Shown: positions 8,972 through 18,666 of the stretch, in pieces
Layout: every line of letters starts with the position of its first letter
How positions within the stretch are numbered: position 1 is the stretch's first letter
Assembly (NCBI RefSeq): GCF_002871005.1
Contig: NZ_PHSN01000004.1
Location: forward strand, 186,001-250,000
Origin: Acidimangrovimonas sediminis
GTDB taxonomy: Bacteria; Pseudomonadota; Alphaproteobacteria; Rhodobacterales; Rhodobacteraceae
DNA: 64,000 nt
Reading direction: 5' to 3'
The notes under the pieces: model-generated
Told to the model about the DNA's origin: nothing
Database searches by the model: none
Seen by the model: only the letters and a program-made list of their open reading frames with translations
Translations under genes and position numbers: made by a program

Positions 8972-9765
8972 GCGTCGATCCCAGCGCGCAGATCCACCCC
9001 TCGGCGGTCGTCGAAGAGGGGGCGGTGATCGGCCCCGACTGCGTCATCGGCGCCTTCGCGCTGGTCGGGCCCGAGGTCACCCTTGGCCGCGGAGTTGTGT
9101 TGAAGAACCACGCCGTGGTCACCGGCTGGACGGAGATCGGCGACGAAAGCGTGATCTGGCCCTTCGCGGTGGTCGGCGAGGTGCCGCAGGACCTGAAATA
9201 CAAGGGCGAGCATACCCGCCTCGTCGTCGGAAAGCGCAACCGCATCCGCGAGGGCGCGACGCTGAACATCGGGACCGAGGGCGGCGGCGGCATCACTCGG
9301 GTGGGCGACGACAACCTGTTCATGACCGGCGCCCATGTCGGCCACGACAGCCAGGTCGGCAGCCGGGTCGTGATGGTCAACCAGTCGGCGCTGGCCGGCC
9401 ATTGCCGGATCGGCGACGACGTGATCATCGGTGGGCTGTCGGGTATTCACCAATGGGTGCGGATCGGCAAGGGCGCGATCATCGGCGCGGTCACCATGGT
9501 CACCAACGATGTGATCCCGCACGGCCTGGTGCAGGCGCCGCGGGGCGAACTCGATGGCCTCAACCTCGTGGGGCTGAAGCGCAAGGGCGTGGCGCGCTCG
9601 GACATCACCGCGCTGCGGGCCGCCTACCAGATGCTGGCGCAGGGCGAGGGGCCGTTCCTCGACCGCGCCCGCCGGCTGGCCGACGAAACCGACAGCGACT
9701 ACGTCCGCGAGGTGACGGATTTCATCCTCGCGCAGACCGACCGCTCTTTCCTGACGCCAAGATGA
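8968..9765 (+). CDS. lpxA: UDP-N-acetylglucosamine O-acyltransferase
   Basis: First enzyme of lipid A synthesis; transfers a hydroxyacyl chain from ACP to UDP-GlcNAc. The N-terminal two thirds show hexapeptide repeats of the left-handed beta-helix ([17 protein letters not shown] and many V/I-G-x4 turns). The catalytic His lies in the [13 protein letters not shown] segment. A helical C-terminal domain follows. The 265-residue length is standard. It overlaps fabZ by 4 bp upstream and lpxI by 4 bp downstream. Confidence 0.96.
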   Translation: MSVDPSAQIHPSAVVEEGAVIGPDCVIGAFALVGPEVTLGRGVVLKNHAVVTGWTEIGDESVIWPFAVVGEVPQDLKYKGEHTRLVVGKRNRIREGATLNIGTEGGGGITRVGDDNLFMTGAHVGHDSQVGSRVVMVNQSALAGHCRIGDDVIIGGLSGIHQWVRIGKGAIIGAVTMVTNDVIPHGLVQAPRGELDGLNLVGLKRKGVARSDITALRAAYQMLAQGEGPFLDRARRLADETDSDYVREVTDFILAQTDRSFLTPR

Positions 9766-10601
9766 CCGGGCAGGCGACAGAGGGCCGCCTTGCCCTGATC
9801 GCGGGGATCGGCGCGTTGCCCGCGCTTCTGTCGGGGGCGGAGCGCGCGGCGGGGGGCGACCCGCTGATCTGCGCGCTGGACGGGACGCCGCCCGAAGGGG
9901 TGGAGGCCTCGATCACCTTCCGGCTGGAGCGGCTGATGCCGTTTCTCGACCAGCTCGAGGACGAGGGCGTGACCCGGGTGGCGTTTGCCGGCGGCATGCG
10001 GCGCCCGGCGCTGGACCCGATGCTGTTCGATCCGGCCACGGCACAGATCGTGCCCGCGCTGGTGCCGGCGCTGCAGGCGGGCGACGACGCCACCTTGCGC
10101 GCCATCCTCGGGCTGTTCGAAGAGGCCGGATTCTCGGTGGTGGGGGCCGATGCGATCGCGCCGGATCTGGTGCCGGGCGCGGGCCTCCTCGGCCCGTTCC
10201 GGCCCTCCTCGGACGATGAGCGCGACGCGGCGCGGGCCGCCGAGATCGTCGCGGCACTTGGCGCGGCGGATGTGGGGCAGGGCGCGGTGGTGGCGCAGGG
10301 CCTCTGCCTCGCGGTCGAGGCGCTGCCCGGCACCGATGCGATGCTCGACTTCGTCGCGGCCACCTGTGGTGGGCTCAGGCCCGATCCGGCAGGGGCCAGG
10401 GGCGTGTTCCACAAGGCGCCCAAGCCCGGACAGGAACGCCGGATGGACCTGCCCGCGCTGGGGCCGGAGACTGTGCGCCGCGCCGCCGCCGCCGGACTTG
10501 CCGGGATCAGCTGGGAGGCCGGGGGCGTCCTGCTGCTGGGCCGCGATGCCGTTCTGGCCGAGGCCGAGGCCGCCGGACTGTTCCTCTGGTCGCGGGAATG
10601 A
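9762..10601 (+). CDS. lpxI: UDP-2,3-diacylglucosamine pyrophosphatase LpxI
   Basis: LpxI (DUF1009 family) hydrolyses UDP-2,3-diacylglucosamine to lipid X by attack on the alpha phosphate, replacing the LpxH of gammaproteobacteria. The 279-residue product begins with LALIAGIGALPALLS, shows the FAGGMRRP motif in the N-terminal domain, and has the C-terminal DUF1009 features KAPKPGQERRMDLPALGPET and AGISWEAGGVLLL. The frame runs open from 9402 inside lpxA, but the real ATG overlaps the lpxA stop. It sits between lpxA and lpxB, the usual alphaproteobacterial order. Confidence 0.95.
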   Translation: MTGQATEGRLALIAGIGALPALLSGAERAAGGDPLICALDGTPPEGVEASITFRLERLMPFLDQLEDEGVTRVAFAGGMRRPALDPMLFDPATAQIVPALVPALQAGDDATLRAILGLFEEAGFSVVGADAIAPDLVPGAGLLGPFRPSSDDERDAARAAEIVAALGAADVGQGAVVAQGLCLAVEALPGTDAMLDFVAATCGGLRPDPAGARGVFHKAPKPGQERRMDLPALGPETVRRAAAAGLAGISWEAGGVLLLGRDAVLAEAEAAGLFLWSRE

Positions 10602-11749
10602 AGCTTTTCCTAATCGCCGGCGAGGCCTCGGGCGACCGGCTGGGGGCTGCGCTGATGGCGGGGCTGAAGGCGCTGCTGCCGAAGGTGGAATTCCTCGGCG
10701 TCGGTGGGCCGCTGATGCAGGCCGAGGGGATGGAAAGCCTCTTCCCGATGGAGGAGCTTTCGGTGATGGGGCTGGCCGAGATCGTGCCGAAGTATCCCGC
10801 GCTCCGCCGCCGGCTGATCGAGACCGCCGACGCCGTGGTCGCGGCCGCGCCCGAGGCGCTGATCACCATCGACAGCCCCGATTTCTGCCTGCGCGTGGCG
10901 CGCCGGGTGCGGGCCGTGCGGCCGGCGCAAAAGACGATCCATTACGTCGCGCCCTCGGTCTGGGCCTGGCGCCCGGGGCGGGCGGCGAAGATGGCCGAGG
11001 TGATCGACCACGTTCTCGCCCTGCTGCCGTTCGAGCCACCCTACATGGAAGCCGCCGGCATGACCTGCGATTTCGTCGGTCACCCCGTGGTGTCCGAGCC
11101 GCGCGCCACCGCCGCGGAGGCGCAGGCTTTTCGCGCCGCACGGGGGATCGGCGACGCCCCCCTCGCGCTGGCGCTGCCCGGTTCGCGCCGGGGCGAGATC
11201 GGGCGGTTGGGCACGGTGTTCGGCGATAGCCTTGCGGTGCTGGCGAAGGCGCGGCCCGGCCTGCGCATCGTACTGCCGACATTTCCTCACCTGGCAGAGA
11301 CGGTCGGCGCGATGGTGGCGGGCTGGCCGGGCGACACGCTGGTAACGGTCGATCCGGCAGAGAAGCGCGCGGCCTTCGCGGCGGCGGATGTGGCTCTGGC
11401 GGCGTCGGGGACGGTCTCGCTGGAACTGGCGGCGAACGCGGTGCCGATGGTCATCGCCTACGATTTCAACTGGCTGACCTGGCAGATCATGAAGCGCAAG
11501 GCGCTGATCGACACGGTGACGCTGGTCAACCTCGTCGCCGAAAGCCGGACGGTGCCGGAATTCCTGGGTCCCGAGTGCCGGGCGCCGGGGATCGCGGCGG
11601 CGCTGGAGCGGCTGCTGGCCGAGGGGCCGGAGCGGGCGGCGGAACGCGCGGCCATGGCACTGACGATGGAGCGGCTGGGACTGGGCGGCGAGGCGCCGGG
11701 AATGCGGGCCGCACGGTCGGTGATCGCCGCGCTGGAGACCCGCGCCTGA
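10598..11749 (+). CDS. lpxB: Lipid-A-disaccharide synthase
   Basis: GT-B glycosyltransferase family 19 that joins lipid X and UDP-diacylglucosamine to form the lipid A disaccharide at the inner membrane. The N-terminus LFLIAGEASGDRLGA and the segments HYVAPSVWAWRPGRA, LALPGSRRGEI and ALAASGTVSLELA are clear family motifs. The 383-residue length is normal. ATGA overlap with lpxI indicates coupling. It ends the long plus-strand envelope operon; a weak TGCACT/AGTGCA inverted repeat lies in the 90-bp gap to the convergent tetR gene. Confidence 0.96.
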   Translation: MKLFLIAGEASGDRLGAALMAGLKALLPKVEFLGVGGPLMQAEGMESLFPMEELSVMGLAEIVPKYPALRRRLIETADAVVAAAPEALITIDSPDFCLRVARRVRAVRPAQKTIHYVAPSVWAWRPGRAAKMAEVIDHVLALLPFEPPYMEAAGMTCDFVGHPVVSEPRATAAEAQAFRAARGIGDAPLALALPGSRRGEIGRLGTVFGDSLAVLAKARPGLRIVLPTFPHLAETVGAMVAGWPGDTLVTVDPAEKRAAFAAADVALAASGTVSLELAANAVPMVIAYDFNWLTWQIMKRKALIDTVTLVNLVAESRTVPEFLGPECRAPGIAAALERLLAEGPERAAERAAMALTMERLGLGGEAPGMRAARSVIAALETRA

Positions 11750-11839
11750 AGGTGTGACGGCCTCCGATGGCGCATTTCTTAGATTAAGCAAAGAACTGGG
11801 CTGCACTCCTCATGCAGTGCACAAGAAAACCAGATCAAC

Positions 11840-12457
11840 TCATTGATCCATCGGGATAAGCCCGAGCCCGCGCAGGTAGATCATGATGCCGGCCTCCAGC
11901 AGTTCCTCGGGCGGAAACGGCGTGCGGCCGCCGGGGTTGCCGCGGGCGAACAACTCGACCACGCCGTGGCTCATGGCCCAGACATGGGCCGAGAACATCG
12001 CCGCAGGGGGCCGCCGGTCTGGGGGGATGCGTTCGGACAGGCTGGCCGCGGCACGTTCGAGAACCGCGTTGCAACGGCCCGCCGCCTGGGCCAGCTCGGC
12101 GTTCGATTGCAGCGACAAACCGCTTTCGAACATCGCCATGTAATGCCCGGGAAAGCGGCGTGCGAAGGCGAGATAGGCGCGCCCCGTCGCCTCGAACGCG
12201 GCCAGTGCGGTGGGCTTGCCGTCGTTATAGGCGTGTTCCATCAGGTCGGCGAAGATCGTGTAGCCTTGGCGCGCCACCTCGGCGATCAATTCGTCGCGGC
12301 CGGCGAAATGGCGGTAAACCGCGGCCGGCGTGACACCGGCGGCCTTGGCCGCTTCGGACAGGGTGAAGCCCTGGGGGCTTTTCTCGGCGATCAGGTCGAG
12401 CGCCGCGTCGACCAGGGCCTGGCGCAGGTTGCCGTGGTGGTAGCCCTGCTTAGGCAT
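11840..12457 (-). CDS. TetR/AcrR family regulator
   Basis: A 205-residue repressor-type protein. The N-terminal helix-turn-helix is clear ([18 protein letters not shown], then [27 protein letters not shown]). The C-terminal half resembles the WHG-type ligand domain ([27 protein letters not shown]). It is the second gene of a minus-strand pair with ppk2, overlapping the ppk2 end by 8 bp, so it is probably co-transcribed with the kinase. The ligand and targets cannot be read from the sequence. Confidence 0.88.
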   Translation of the reverse strand: MPKQGYHHGNLRQALVDAALDLIAEKSPQGFTLSEAAKAAGVTPAAVYRHFAGRDELIAEVARQGYTIFADLMEHAYNDGKPTALAAFEATGRAYLAFARRFPGHYMAMFESGLSLQSNAELAQAAGRCNAVLERAAASLSERIPPDRRPPAAMFSAHVWAMSHGVVELFARGNPGGRTPFPPEELLEAGIMIYLRGLGLIPMDQ

Positions 12458-13319
12458 GCCAGACGTCCGGCCCGCCGCAGATCGACGTGTCGATGGCGCC
12501 GATCGCCTCGAAATCCTTTCCGGCGTAGTCCATCCCCGACAGGACGACCTGGATCGTCGCGATCCGCACCCGGTACTTGTCGTCCGAACGGATCACCGTC
12601 CAGGGCGCCTGGGGCGTGTGGCTGCGGCTCAGCGTCTCGCGGATCGCGTCGGTATAGGCATCCCAGCGTTTCAGCCCCTCGACGTCGATCCAGCTCAGTT
12701 TCCATTGCTTCAGCGGGTCCTGCTCGCGCTGGAGGAAGCGGCGCAGCTGTTCGGCCCGCCCGACGTTCAGCCAGAACTTCATCAGGTGAATGCCCTCGTC
12801 CACCAGCATCGCCTCGAACCCCGGGGCCTGACCGAAGAAATGCTCGCGCTGCGCGTCGGTGCAGAAATCGAAGACCTTCTCGACCACGCCGCGATTGTAC
12901 CAGCTGCGGTCGAAGATCGCGAGCTCGCCACCCGCGGGCAGGCGGCGGATGTAGCGCTGGAAATACCACTCGGTCGCTTCACGGTCGGTGGGTTTCGACA
13001 GGGCCACCACATTGGCGACGCGCGGGTTCAGGTTCTCGCGCAGGCGCTTGATCGTCCCGCCCTTGCCGGCGGCGTCGCGGCCCTCGAAAACCAGCGCCAC
13101 GCGCTTTCCGGTGGCCTTCACGTCGGCCTGCAGCTTGACCAGCTCGACCTGCAGCGCGGCCATGCGGTCCTCGTAGTCCTTCTTCTTCATCCAGGCGTCG
13201 TAGGGATAGGAGGGGTCTATGATCTCGCGCTTCTTTCCCTCCTCGATCGCCTCGCGGATCTCCTTCGGAGCGTCATCCTGGAAGAAGGCGCTGATTGCGC
13301 CGTCGAAGGGGAGTGCCAT
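12450..13319 (-). CDS. ppk2: Polyphosphate kinase 2 (class I PPK2)
   Basis: Transfers phosphate between polyphosphate and nucleoside diphosphates (class I, single PPK2 domain). The motifs are [15 protein letters not shown] (Walker A-like), then [14 protein letters not shown] (Walker B region with the lid) and ISWIDVEG-like residues ([15 protein letters not shown]). The frame extends to 13439, but that leader is low complexity; the ATG at 13319 ([13 protein letters not shown]) gives a 289-residue protein of normal size. It is followed by an overlapping TetR gene, suggesting joint expression. Confidence 0.92.
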   Translation of the reverse strand: MALPFDGAISAFFQDDAPKEIREAIEEGKKREIIDPSYPYDAWMKKKDYEDRMAALQVELVKLQADVKATGKRVALVFEGRDAAGKGGTIKRLRENLNPRVANVVALSKPTDREATEWYFQRYIRRLPAGGELAIFDRSWYNRGVVEKVFDFCTDAQREHFFGQAPGFEAMLVDEGIHLMKFWLNVGRAEQLRRFLQREQDPLKQWKLSWIDVEGLKRWDAYTDAIRETLSRSHTPQAPWTVIRSDDKYRVRIATIQVVLSGMDYAGKDFEAIGAIDTSICGGPDVWHA

Positions 13320-13422
13320 GCCGTCCTCGTCCGTACCCAAGGGTTTTGCTTTACTATGGTGTTTGGCCGGGCGAGGGCAAGCGCGGGCACCTTCCGCGCC
13401 GCGAACGCGCAGCCGCTCCCTG

Positions 13423-13448
13423 TTTTCATTGTTCCCCAAATACGCATG
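13423..13448. repeat. Short intergenic repeat, family TTTCATTGTTCC
   Basis: TTTTCATTGTTCCCCAAATA followed by CGCATG lies between ppk2 and the hydrolase. The same sequence is found near 61558 and, inverted with one change, near 33253. All three copies are intergenic. See the separate finding. Confidence 0.7.
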
Positions 13449-13492
13449 CCGACCTCTCCACCCCGCGTCCCCCCCCCCGGGGCTACGCGCCC

Positions 13493-14464
13493 TCAGCGTG
13501 TGCCGGCCCGCGCCGAGGCCCGGTGAATCGCGGCGATCACCTCGTCGGGATGGGTATGGTGCGGCATGTGGCCCACGCCTTCCAGCCGGGTCAGGTTGGC
13601 GCCGGGCACCTGGCGCACCATGCGTTCGGCATGGATGCCGATCGGCACGATGCTGTCGGCCGTCCCATGGACGATCTCGATCGGCATCTTCAGGCGGGCG
13701 TAGCGCGGGGCAAGGTCGGTGACGTGGCGCAGCAGGGCGTTCACTTGGCGGGCATTGATGCGCAGCGTCTCGCGCCGCAGGATCAGCCCGATGCCGATAT
13801 GATCGAGATAGCCGCGTGGCATCTTCTGCGGGGCGAAAATCGCCTCGATCACCCGTTTCGCGCGGCGGCGGCCGGCCCAGGCGGTGACGATGGGCACGAC
13901 GACGTTGCGCCCGGTCCAGCTGCGCATCAGGCGGTACCAGAGGCCGAGGCCGCCGTGCCAGGGGTGGGTCGCGCCCGAGACGATGACCAGCGCAGCCACC
14001 TCCTCCGGTGCCGCAAGGGCCCAGGCCATGGCGACCGCGCCGCCGTAACTCTGGCCCAGGACCACCGGGCGGTGCACGCCCAGCCGGGCCGCCGCCGCCC
14101 GCAGGGCCGCGACCTGGCCCTGGGGCGAGTTCCCCGCCGCGCCCATGTCGCCCGACCAGCCGAGGCCCGGGCGGTCGAAGGCGATCACGCGGTAGCGCGA
14201 CTTGAGGCGATCGGTCAGGCGGAAGGTGAACTCGCGGGCGTTGCCGCTGGCGCCGTGGATCAGGATCAGGTCCGGCCCTTCGCCGGCGATCTCGGCGTGG
14301 ATCGTCACTGCGCCGAAGTCGCCGCGCGCCTTGATCAGCATCCCCCGGGGCGGGCTCTCTGCCTCGGCCCTTTCCTCGCGCAGCCGGGCGCGCCGGACCG
14401 TGGCCCCGGCAAAACCCGCGACCGCCGCGGGGATCAGGACAATGAGGCTAGCGACCAATGGCAT
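13493..14464 (-). CDS. Alpha/beta-hydrolase fold protein, membrane-anchored
   Basis: A 323-residue protein that begins with one hydrophobic helix ([18 protein letters not shown]), probably a membrane anchor, followed by a standard alpha/beta-hydrolase. Visible elements are the oxyanion LIHGASG segment, the nucleophile elbow GQSYGG, an acid after the cap region (HGTADSIVP) and the final His (GVGHMPHH). The substrate is unknown; such proteins are often called hydrolases or lipases. Its start overlaps the metA end by 17 bp, so it is translated from the same message as metA. Confidence 0.85.
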   Translation of the reverse strand: MPLVASLIVLIPAAVAGFAGATVRRARLREERAEAESPPRGMLIKARGDFGAVTIHAEIAGEGPDLILIHGASGNAREFTFRLTDRLKSRYRVIAFDRPGLGWSGDMGAAGNSPQGQVAALRAAAARLGVHRPVVLGQSYGGAVAMAWALAAPEEVAALVIVSGATHPWHGGLGLWYRLMRSWTGRNVVVPIVTAWAGRRRAKRVIEAIFAPQKMPRGYLDHIGIGLILRRETLRINARQVNALLRHVTDLAPRYARLKMPIEIVHGTADSIVPIGIHAERMVRQVPGANLTRLEGVGHMPHHTHPDEVIAAIHRASARAGTR

Positions 14465-15371
14465 TCAGGTCGAAAGGCGTTGTCTGGTAGATCTCGTTGA
14501 TCCAGTTGCCGTAGAGCAGGTGGGCATGGCTGCGCCACCGGTTCGCCGGCTTCCGGCCAGGGTCGTTCGCGGGGAAATAGTCGACCGGCATCGTGATCGC
14601 GCCGCCGGAAGCGACGTCACGGTCGTATTCCTCCTTCAGCGTGGTGCTGTCGTATTCGAGGTGGTTGAAGATGTAGAGCGCGCGGTTGGCGTCGTCCTTC
14701 ACCAGGCACGGCCCAACCTGGTCGGAGCCGAGCAGGGTTTCCAGCCCCGGCACCGCGGCGATCTCCTCCTGGCGCATCTCGGTCCAGCGGCTGACGGGGA
14801 TCACGCATTCGTCGGAGAAGCCGCGCAGGTAGTGCGACGCGGGCTGCAGATTGTAATGTTTGAACAGTCCGAAGGCCTTGGCGTCGAGCAGGTGCTTCGG
14901 CACGCCATGCAGGTGGTAGATCATCGCCATCCCGCCCCAGCAGACGCCGAATGTGGAATGGACATGGGTCTTGGCCCAGTCGAAGACCTGCTTGAGCTCT
15001 TCCCAGTAAGTGACTTCTTCGAAAGGGAGATGTTCGACCGGGGCACCGGTGATGATGAGGCCGTCGAACTTTTCGCCCGTGGCGGCCACCTCGGCGAAGG
15101 GGCGGTAGAATTCGTCCATGTGCTCGGGCGAGGTGGTCTTCGACTCGTGGTCGGTCATCTTGATCAGGCCGAATTCGATCTGCAGCGGCGTCGCGCCGAT
15201 CAGCCGGGCGAACTGCGTCTCGGTCTGGATCTTCTTCGGCATCAGGTTGAGAAGGCCGATGCGCAGCGGCCTGATATCCTGCCGGGCCGCCTGCTCGTCG
15301 GACATGACCATCACGCCCTCGCGGTGGAGGGTGGTGAAGGCGGGCAGGTTCTCGGGCAGGGTGATGGGCAT
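14448..15371 (-). CDS. metAA: Homoserine O-acyltransferase MetA (likely acetyl-CoA specific)
   Basis: First committed step of methionine synthesis: activation of homoserine. The 307-residue protein matches the MetA family, with the catalytic Cys144 in [10 protein letters not shown], a downstream HYLRGFSDE segment and a C-terminal [15 protein letters not shown]. Glu113 in [13 protein letters not shown] stands where E. coli MetA has Gly; in characterised MetA proteins Glu at this place selects acetyl-CoA over succinyl-CoA, so this is probably a homoserine O-acetyltransferase. It lies 52 bp after a P-loop ATPase gene and overlaps the hydrolase gene. No SAM riboswitch was seen upstream. Confidence 0.93.
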   Translation of the reverse strand: MPITLPENLPAFTTLHREGVMVMSDEQAARQDIRPLRIGLLNLMPKKIQTETQFARLIGATPLQIEFGLIKMTDHESKTTSPEHMDEFYRPFAEVAATGEKFDGLIITGAPVEHLPFEEVTYWEELKQVFDWAKTHVHSTFGVCWGGMAMIYHLHGVPKHLLDAKAFGLFKHYNLQPASHYLRGFSDECVIPVSRWTEMRQEEIAAVPGLETLLGSDQVGPCLVKDDANRALYIFNHLEYDSTTLKEEYDRDVASGGAITMPVDYFPANDPGRKPANRWRSHAHLLYGNWINEIYQTTPFDLNAIGR

Positions 15372-15423
15372 GATCTTCTCGGTCGGTCTCTGCTGTCAGG
15401 GGTGGAGTGTATATGGCGCGGTG

Positions 15424-16284
15424 TCAGCGGCGCTCCAGTGCGCGGGCGATCATGTCGTCGAAATCCTCGGCGGTTTTCACGGCCTGGACCTCCTCCGCGG
15501 TGACGGAAACGCCCCATTTCGCCGCCATCGCGGCATAGCGCGGGCGCCGGTGGGCCAGCGCGCGGGCATAGGTCCAGCGGACGAAATCGTCAGGATCGAC
15601 GGCCTCTTCCGTAACGTTCTTCAACTTGAGGTACTCGGCCCAGGCGGTTTCGAGGAACTCGGGCTGGTAATACATCGGCTTGGGCGCGCGGTCGAAGCGG
15701 CGGACAAGTTCGTCGGTATGCGCCTCGGTCCCCTCGATCCAGACCATCAGAAGGTTGTCCGACAGCGTGGTCAGCACCGGGTCCTCGGGGTCGTCGGGGT
15801 CCACCACCTCGCAGATCGAGCCGCCGGAATCGCACATGAAATCGGCGATGCCATAGATCTCTTCGGCGCGGCGGATGAAATGCGGGGTGTCCAGCAGCGC
15901 CGAGATCTCTGCCGCGCGGTGTTCGTCCTGGCGGCGGCGGTATTCGTCGAAGGGCAGGCCGCCCTTCTCGGGATCGCCGGGCTTGCCGAGATAGGTCGAC
16001 AGCGGCGCCAGGTTGGTGAAGGTGATGTTCGAGGTGATGTAGACACTGTCAGTCAGCAGCAGCTCACGCAGGAGCGGCACCTTCATCGCCTCGCGCTTGA
16101 AGTTGTCGGCGATCAGCTCGCCCATGTAGCGCGTGCCGATCCGGTAATCGATCGAATAGTGGAACCAGCCGCCCGCATCGCGCATCAGCCCCGCGAGGTA
16201 GGTCTTGCCCAACCCCGACATGCCGAACATCAATACCCGCCGCGCGCTGGCCTCGCGCCAGTCTGCCGCCGTCTCGTAGATCAT
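15424..16284 (-). CDS. P-loop ATPase/kinase-like protein of unknown function
   Basis: About 286 residues, with a Walker A motif close to the N-terminus (MFGMSGLGKTYLAGLMR). The rest is acidic and includes SIDYRIGTRYMGEL, a DFMCDSGGSICEVV stretch and conserved-looking tryptophans near the C-terminus. I recall similar proteins annotated only as ATPases in Rhodobacteraceae, but cannot assign a reaction. The start at 16284 places the P-loop 17 residues in; an ATG at 16326 adds 14 residues without a ribosome site. It is the first gene of an ATPase-metA-hydrolase run. Confidence 0.75.
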   Translation of the reverse strand: MIYETAADWREASARRVLMFGMSGLGKTYLAGLMRDAGGWFHYSIDYRIGTRYMGELIADNFKREAMKVPLLRELLLTDSVYITSNITFTNLAPLSTYLGKPGDPEKGGLPFDEYRRRQDEHRAAEISALLDTPHFIRRAEEIYGIADFMCDSGGSICEVVDPDDPEDPVLTTLSDNLLMVWIEGTEAHTDELVRRFDRAPKPMYYQPEFLETAWAEYLKLKNVTEEAVDPDDFVRWTYARALAHRRPRYAAMAAKWGVSVTAEEVQAVKTAEDFDDMIARALERR

Positions 16285-16421
16285 GCCTTGCACCCATGTC
16301 TCGGCGGGTTTTCCGCCGGATGGCATGGGTTTGTCATGGATTTACCGTTCGGGAAAGGGGGCGCGGCCCGATCGGCCCGGTGGCGCGGCCCCCACGCACC
16401 ACCTCGCCGCCCCGAATGCAA

Positions 16422-16449
16422 CGGGCCCCGCGCCGAAACGCGGGGCCCG
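16422..16449 (-). terminator. Terminator hairpin after the FadL-like gene
   Basis: CGGGCCCCGCG and CGCGGGGCCCG form an 11-bp perfect stem with a 6-nt loop, 23 bp downstream of the porin stop on the minus strand. The base after the stem reads TTGCATT on that strand, a weak U-rich tail. This is a probable intrinsic terminator. Confidence 0.65.
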
Positions 16450-16471
16450 GGGATCCGTGCAGTTGCGCGGA

Positions 16472-17596
16472 TCAGAAGCTGTAGCCCACCTTCACGCCCA
16501 CGGCGACCTGGTGGTTGTTGTTGAAGTTCGACAGCGTCGTGCCCGGCGCATAGGGGTTCTCGGTCTTGGCGTTGCCGATGTCGTAGTAGCTGACACCCGT
16601 CGTGATCTTCATGTGGTCCTTGGTGTAGATCATGGCGAGGGTCAGGCTGGTGTAGCCATTGGTCGGCCCGAGGTTGCCCGAGAAGCCGCCGTTGGACTTT
16701 TCGTAGCCGATCGAGACAGCCCCCGAGAGCGTGTCGGTGAACTTGTGGCCGACGCCCAGCGTGTAGGTGATGGTGTTGTCGTTGTAGGACACCAGGGCAC
16801 CCCCGGCCGCGGCGGTGTAATAGACCGGCGAGATGTCGAACGCCTTCCACTCACGCCATTCGACCGAGCCGAAGAGCAGCCAGGTGGGCGCGACGCCGGT
16901 CTGGAAATCCAGCGTCCAGGACTTCGGCAGCGTCGTCTCGAACTGGCTGGGAATGCCGGTCGGCCCGCCGACGAAGCCCTCGGTCGCGTCGAAGCTGTGC
17001 TTGATCGGGCTGGAATAGGTCAGCGCGACGCGCAGCGCGATCTCGGGCTTCTCGTAGGCCACGCCGAGCAGGTAGCCGGTGTCCGAGGCGGTGTTGGTCG
17101 ACAGCGTGTAGTTCAGCGCCGGGGCGGCGACGATATGCGCGGTGCCCTTGGCCTGGTTCAGCCGCAGGCCGCCGTAGACGCTGAAGTTCGGGTCGATCTT
17201 GTAGCGCAGAAGGGCCTTGTACTCGGTCTCGGTGATCTTCGCGGTCGAGCCGGCATAGGGGTAGAAGGTGCCGGTCGGATAGTTCACGTCGGCACCGTCC
17301 GGCGCGCTGACAGTGAAGGCAAAGTCGAACTTCGGGCCGATCGGCAGCTTCAGCCCCAGGCTGTAGGGGGTGTAGCTTTTCGCCATGTTGCCCGAGGAGC
17401 GGCCGCCCGCAAGCGGGACCGCGGTACCCGAGACGCTGGGTTTGGCATAGCCCAGCGAGAACTCCGCATAGCGGCCCTTCTGGAACAGCAGGCCCACTCC
17501 ATCGCTGGGCGAAAGCCACTCGATGCCCCCGGCGCTGGCGGCGCCGGACATCAACACCAGAGCGGCACTCGACAAGGCGGCGCGCTTAAACATCAT
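16472..17596 (-). CDS. FadL/OmpP1-family outer membrane transporter
   Basis: Outer membrane beta-barrel of the FadL type for uptake of fatty acids or other hydrophobic compounds. The 374-residue protein starts with a signal peptide (AALSSAALVLMSGAASA), followed by GGIEWLSPSDGVGLLFQKG, alternating beta-strand pattern with many aromatic and Gly residues, and a C-terminal strand ending VGVKVGYSF with terminal Phe, as expected for BamA substrates. The ATG at 17596 follows GGGAGGAG by 6 nt; the frame is open to 17689 from a TTG without support. The acyl-CoA genes later in the window would fit fatty acid uptake, but the link is inferred. Confidence 0.85.
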   Translation of the reverse strand: MMFKRAALSSAALVLMSGAASAGGIEWLSPSDGVGLLFQKGRYAEFSLGYAKPSVSGTAVPLAGGRSSGNMAKSYTPYSLGLKLPIGPKFDFAFTVSAPDGADVNYPTGTFYPYAGSTAKITETEYKALLRYKIDPNFSVYGGLRLNQAKGTAHIVAAPALNYTLSTNTASDTGYLLGVAYEKPEIALRVALTYSSPIKHSFDATEGFVGGPTGIPSQFETTLPKSWTLDFQTGVAPTWLLFGSVEWREWKAFDISPVYYTAAAGGALVSYNDNTITYTLGVGHKFTDTLSGAVSIGYEKSNGGFSGNLGPTNGYTSLTLAMIYTKDHMKITTGVSYYDIGNAKTENPYAPGTTLSNFNNNHQVAVGVKVGYSF

Positions 17597-17823
17597 GATG
17601 AACTCCTCCCAAAGTTCAGTGTGAACTTGTTTGAGAAAAACTAAGGCTTGTGTTTCGCGGCGGTCAATCTGTTCCGCAACGTCACGCAACGGTGAGGATG
17701 GGGACGTGACAATCCTGCCGTGCTCTTCGCGCCAGGGTGGAAAGCCCGCGCATGGTTCGGGTGTCGATCAGGGGAGAGGGGGCAGGGTGCCGGCGGCGCC
17801 CGGGGCGTCCGCCAGCTGGGGGC

Positions 17824-18273
17824 TCAGCCCGCGATCTCGTCCAACATGTCGACGCGGGTGGCATGGCGCCCGCCTTCGAATTCGGCGCCGAGGAAGGCGT
17901 CGACGACATCGAGCGCGAGGCCCTCACCGACGACACGTACGCCGAGGGAGAGCATGTTCGCATCGTTGTGCTGGCGGATCATCCGGGCCGAGAAAGGGTC
18001 GGAGCAGACACCGCAGCGGATGCCCCTGACCCGGTTCGCCGCCATCATGATGCCTTGGCCCGTACCGCACAGGATGATGCCGAAGCGGCAATCGCCCGAG
18101 GCGACCCGCCGCGCTGCGGCTTCGCCATGCCGGGGATAATGCGTGCTCTCGGTCGTCGTCGGGCCGATGTCGACCACCTCCCAGCCGAGGCCGGCGATAT
18201 GCGCGGCAATCGCGGCCCGCAGGTCGAGGCCGGCGTGATCGCTCGACAGCACGATGCGCTTGTTCTCGGTCAT
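17824..18273 (-). CDS. rpiB: Ribose 5-phosphate isomerase B / RpiB-LacAB family sugar isomerase
   Basis: Interconverts ribose 5-phosphate and ribulose 5-phosphate in the pentose phosphate pathway. The 149-residue protein has the N-terminal SSDHAG motif, Cys69 in ILCGTGQGIMMAANR (catalytic base loop) and the QHNDANMLSLG segment. All are hallmarks of the RpiB family. It lies directly beside the left end of the mobile island (24 bp away). Before insertion it was probably the gene downstream of guaA. Confidence 0.92.
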   Translation of the reverse strand: MTENKRIVLSSDHAGLDLRAAIAAHIAGLGWEVVDIGPTTTESTHYPRHGEAAARRVASGDCRFGIILCGTGQGIMMAANRVRGIRCGVCSDPFSARMIRQHNDANMLSLGVRVVGEGLALDVVDAFLGAEFEGGRHATRVDMLDEIAG

Positions 18274-18297
18274 GGTTGGCTCCTTCCGGGGTACGGG

Positions 18298-18313
18298 TTC
18301 ATTCCCACTCGAT
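18298..18313 (+). other. Attachment site copy, left (distal) end
   Basis: TTCATTCCCACTCGAT, identical to 27193-27208 where it forms the guaA stop and its last four codons. Similarity stops directly after it, so this is the core of crossover plus the end of the element. Confidence 0.85.
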
Positions 18314-18372
18314 TGTTGATGGTTTGGGTAAGTGTCGGTGAATAATCGTAAAATATTCCATGTCAGAAGCAG

Positions 18373-18392
18373 ATACCATGAATTATGCCATG
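18373..18392 (+). promoter_or_regulatory. Left arm-type integrase/excisionase site candidate
   Basis: ATACCAT, four bases, then TATGCCATG. The same arrangement with the same 4-nt spacing is found at 27046-27065 near the right end. Similar ATACCATGA words lie upstream of the integrase gene. Confidence 0.55.
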
Positions 18393-18622
18393 CTCGAACA
18401 GTTGCATCTGCTATGCGTCACTCTGGGGCCGTTTACAACGAGGCATAGGGCCGTGGCCGCCGAGTGAACGGCAGGTTACCTGCGGCGCTGGTGCAAGATG
18501 CAGGATAGGCTACACGCGGCACAGACACAAAGGGCGGAGAGCTGCCGTTCGCTGCACGCAGCATGAATTACTGGGATGCGCGCTTATCCGACATTCGAAC
18601 CTGTCGCCGCCAACGCCGGCCT

Positions 18623-18666
18623 GTCCACTTAGACCCATCAACGCATTCCTACAGTCTAAAGTGGAC
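18623..18666. promoter_or_regulatory. Inverted repeat upstream of the retron operon
   Basis: GTCCACTTAGAC and GTCTAAAGTGGAC form a 12-bp inverted repeat (one extra A) around a 19-nt spacer, ending 61 bp before the first retron gene. It could be an operator, a small hairpin RNA element or a remnant of a transposon end. Confidence 0.45.

Noticed and set aside
15372-15423. SAM-II riboswitch upstream of metA
   Set aside because: The 52-bp gap is too short and lacks the conserved stem and pseudoknot sequence of SAM-II.
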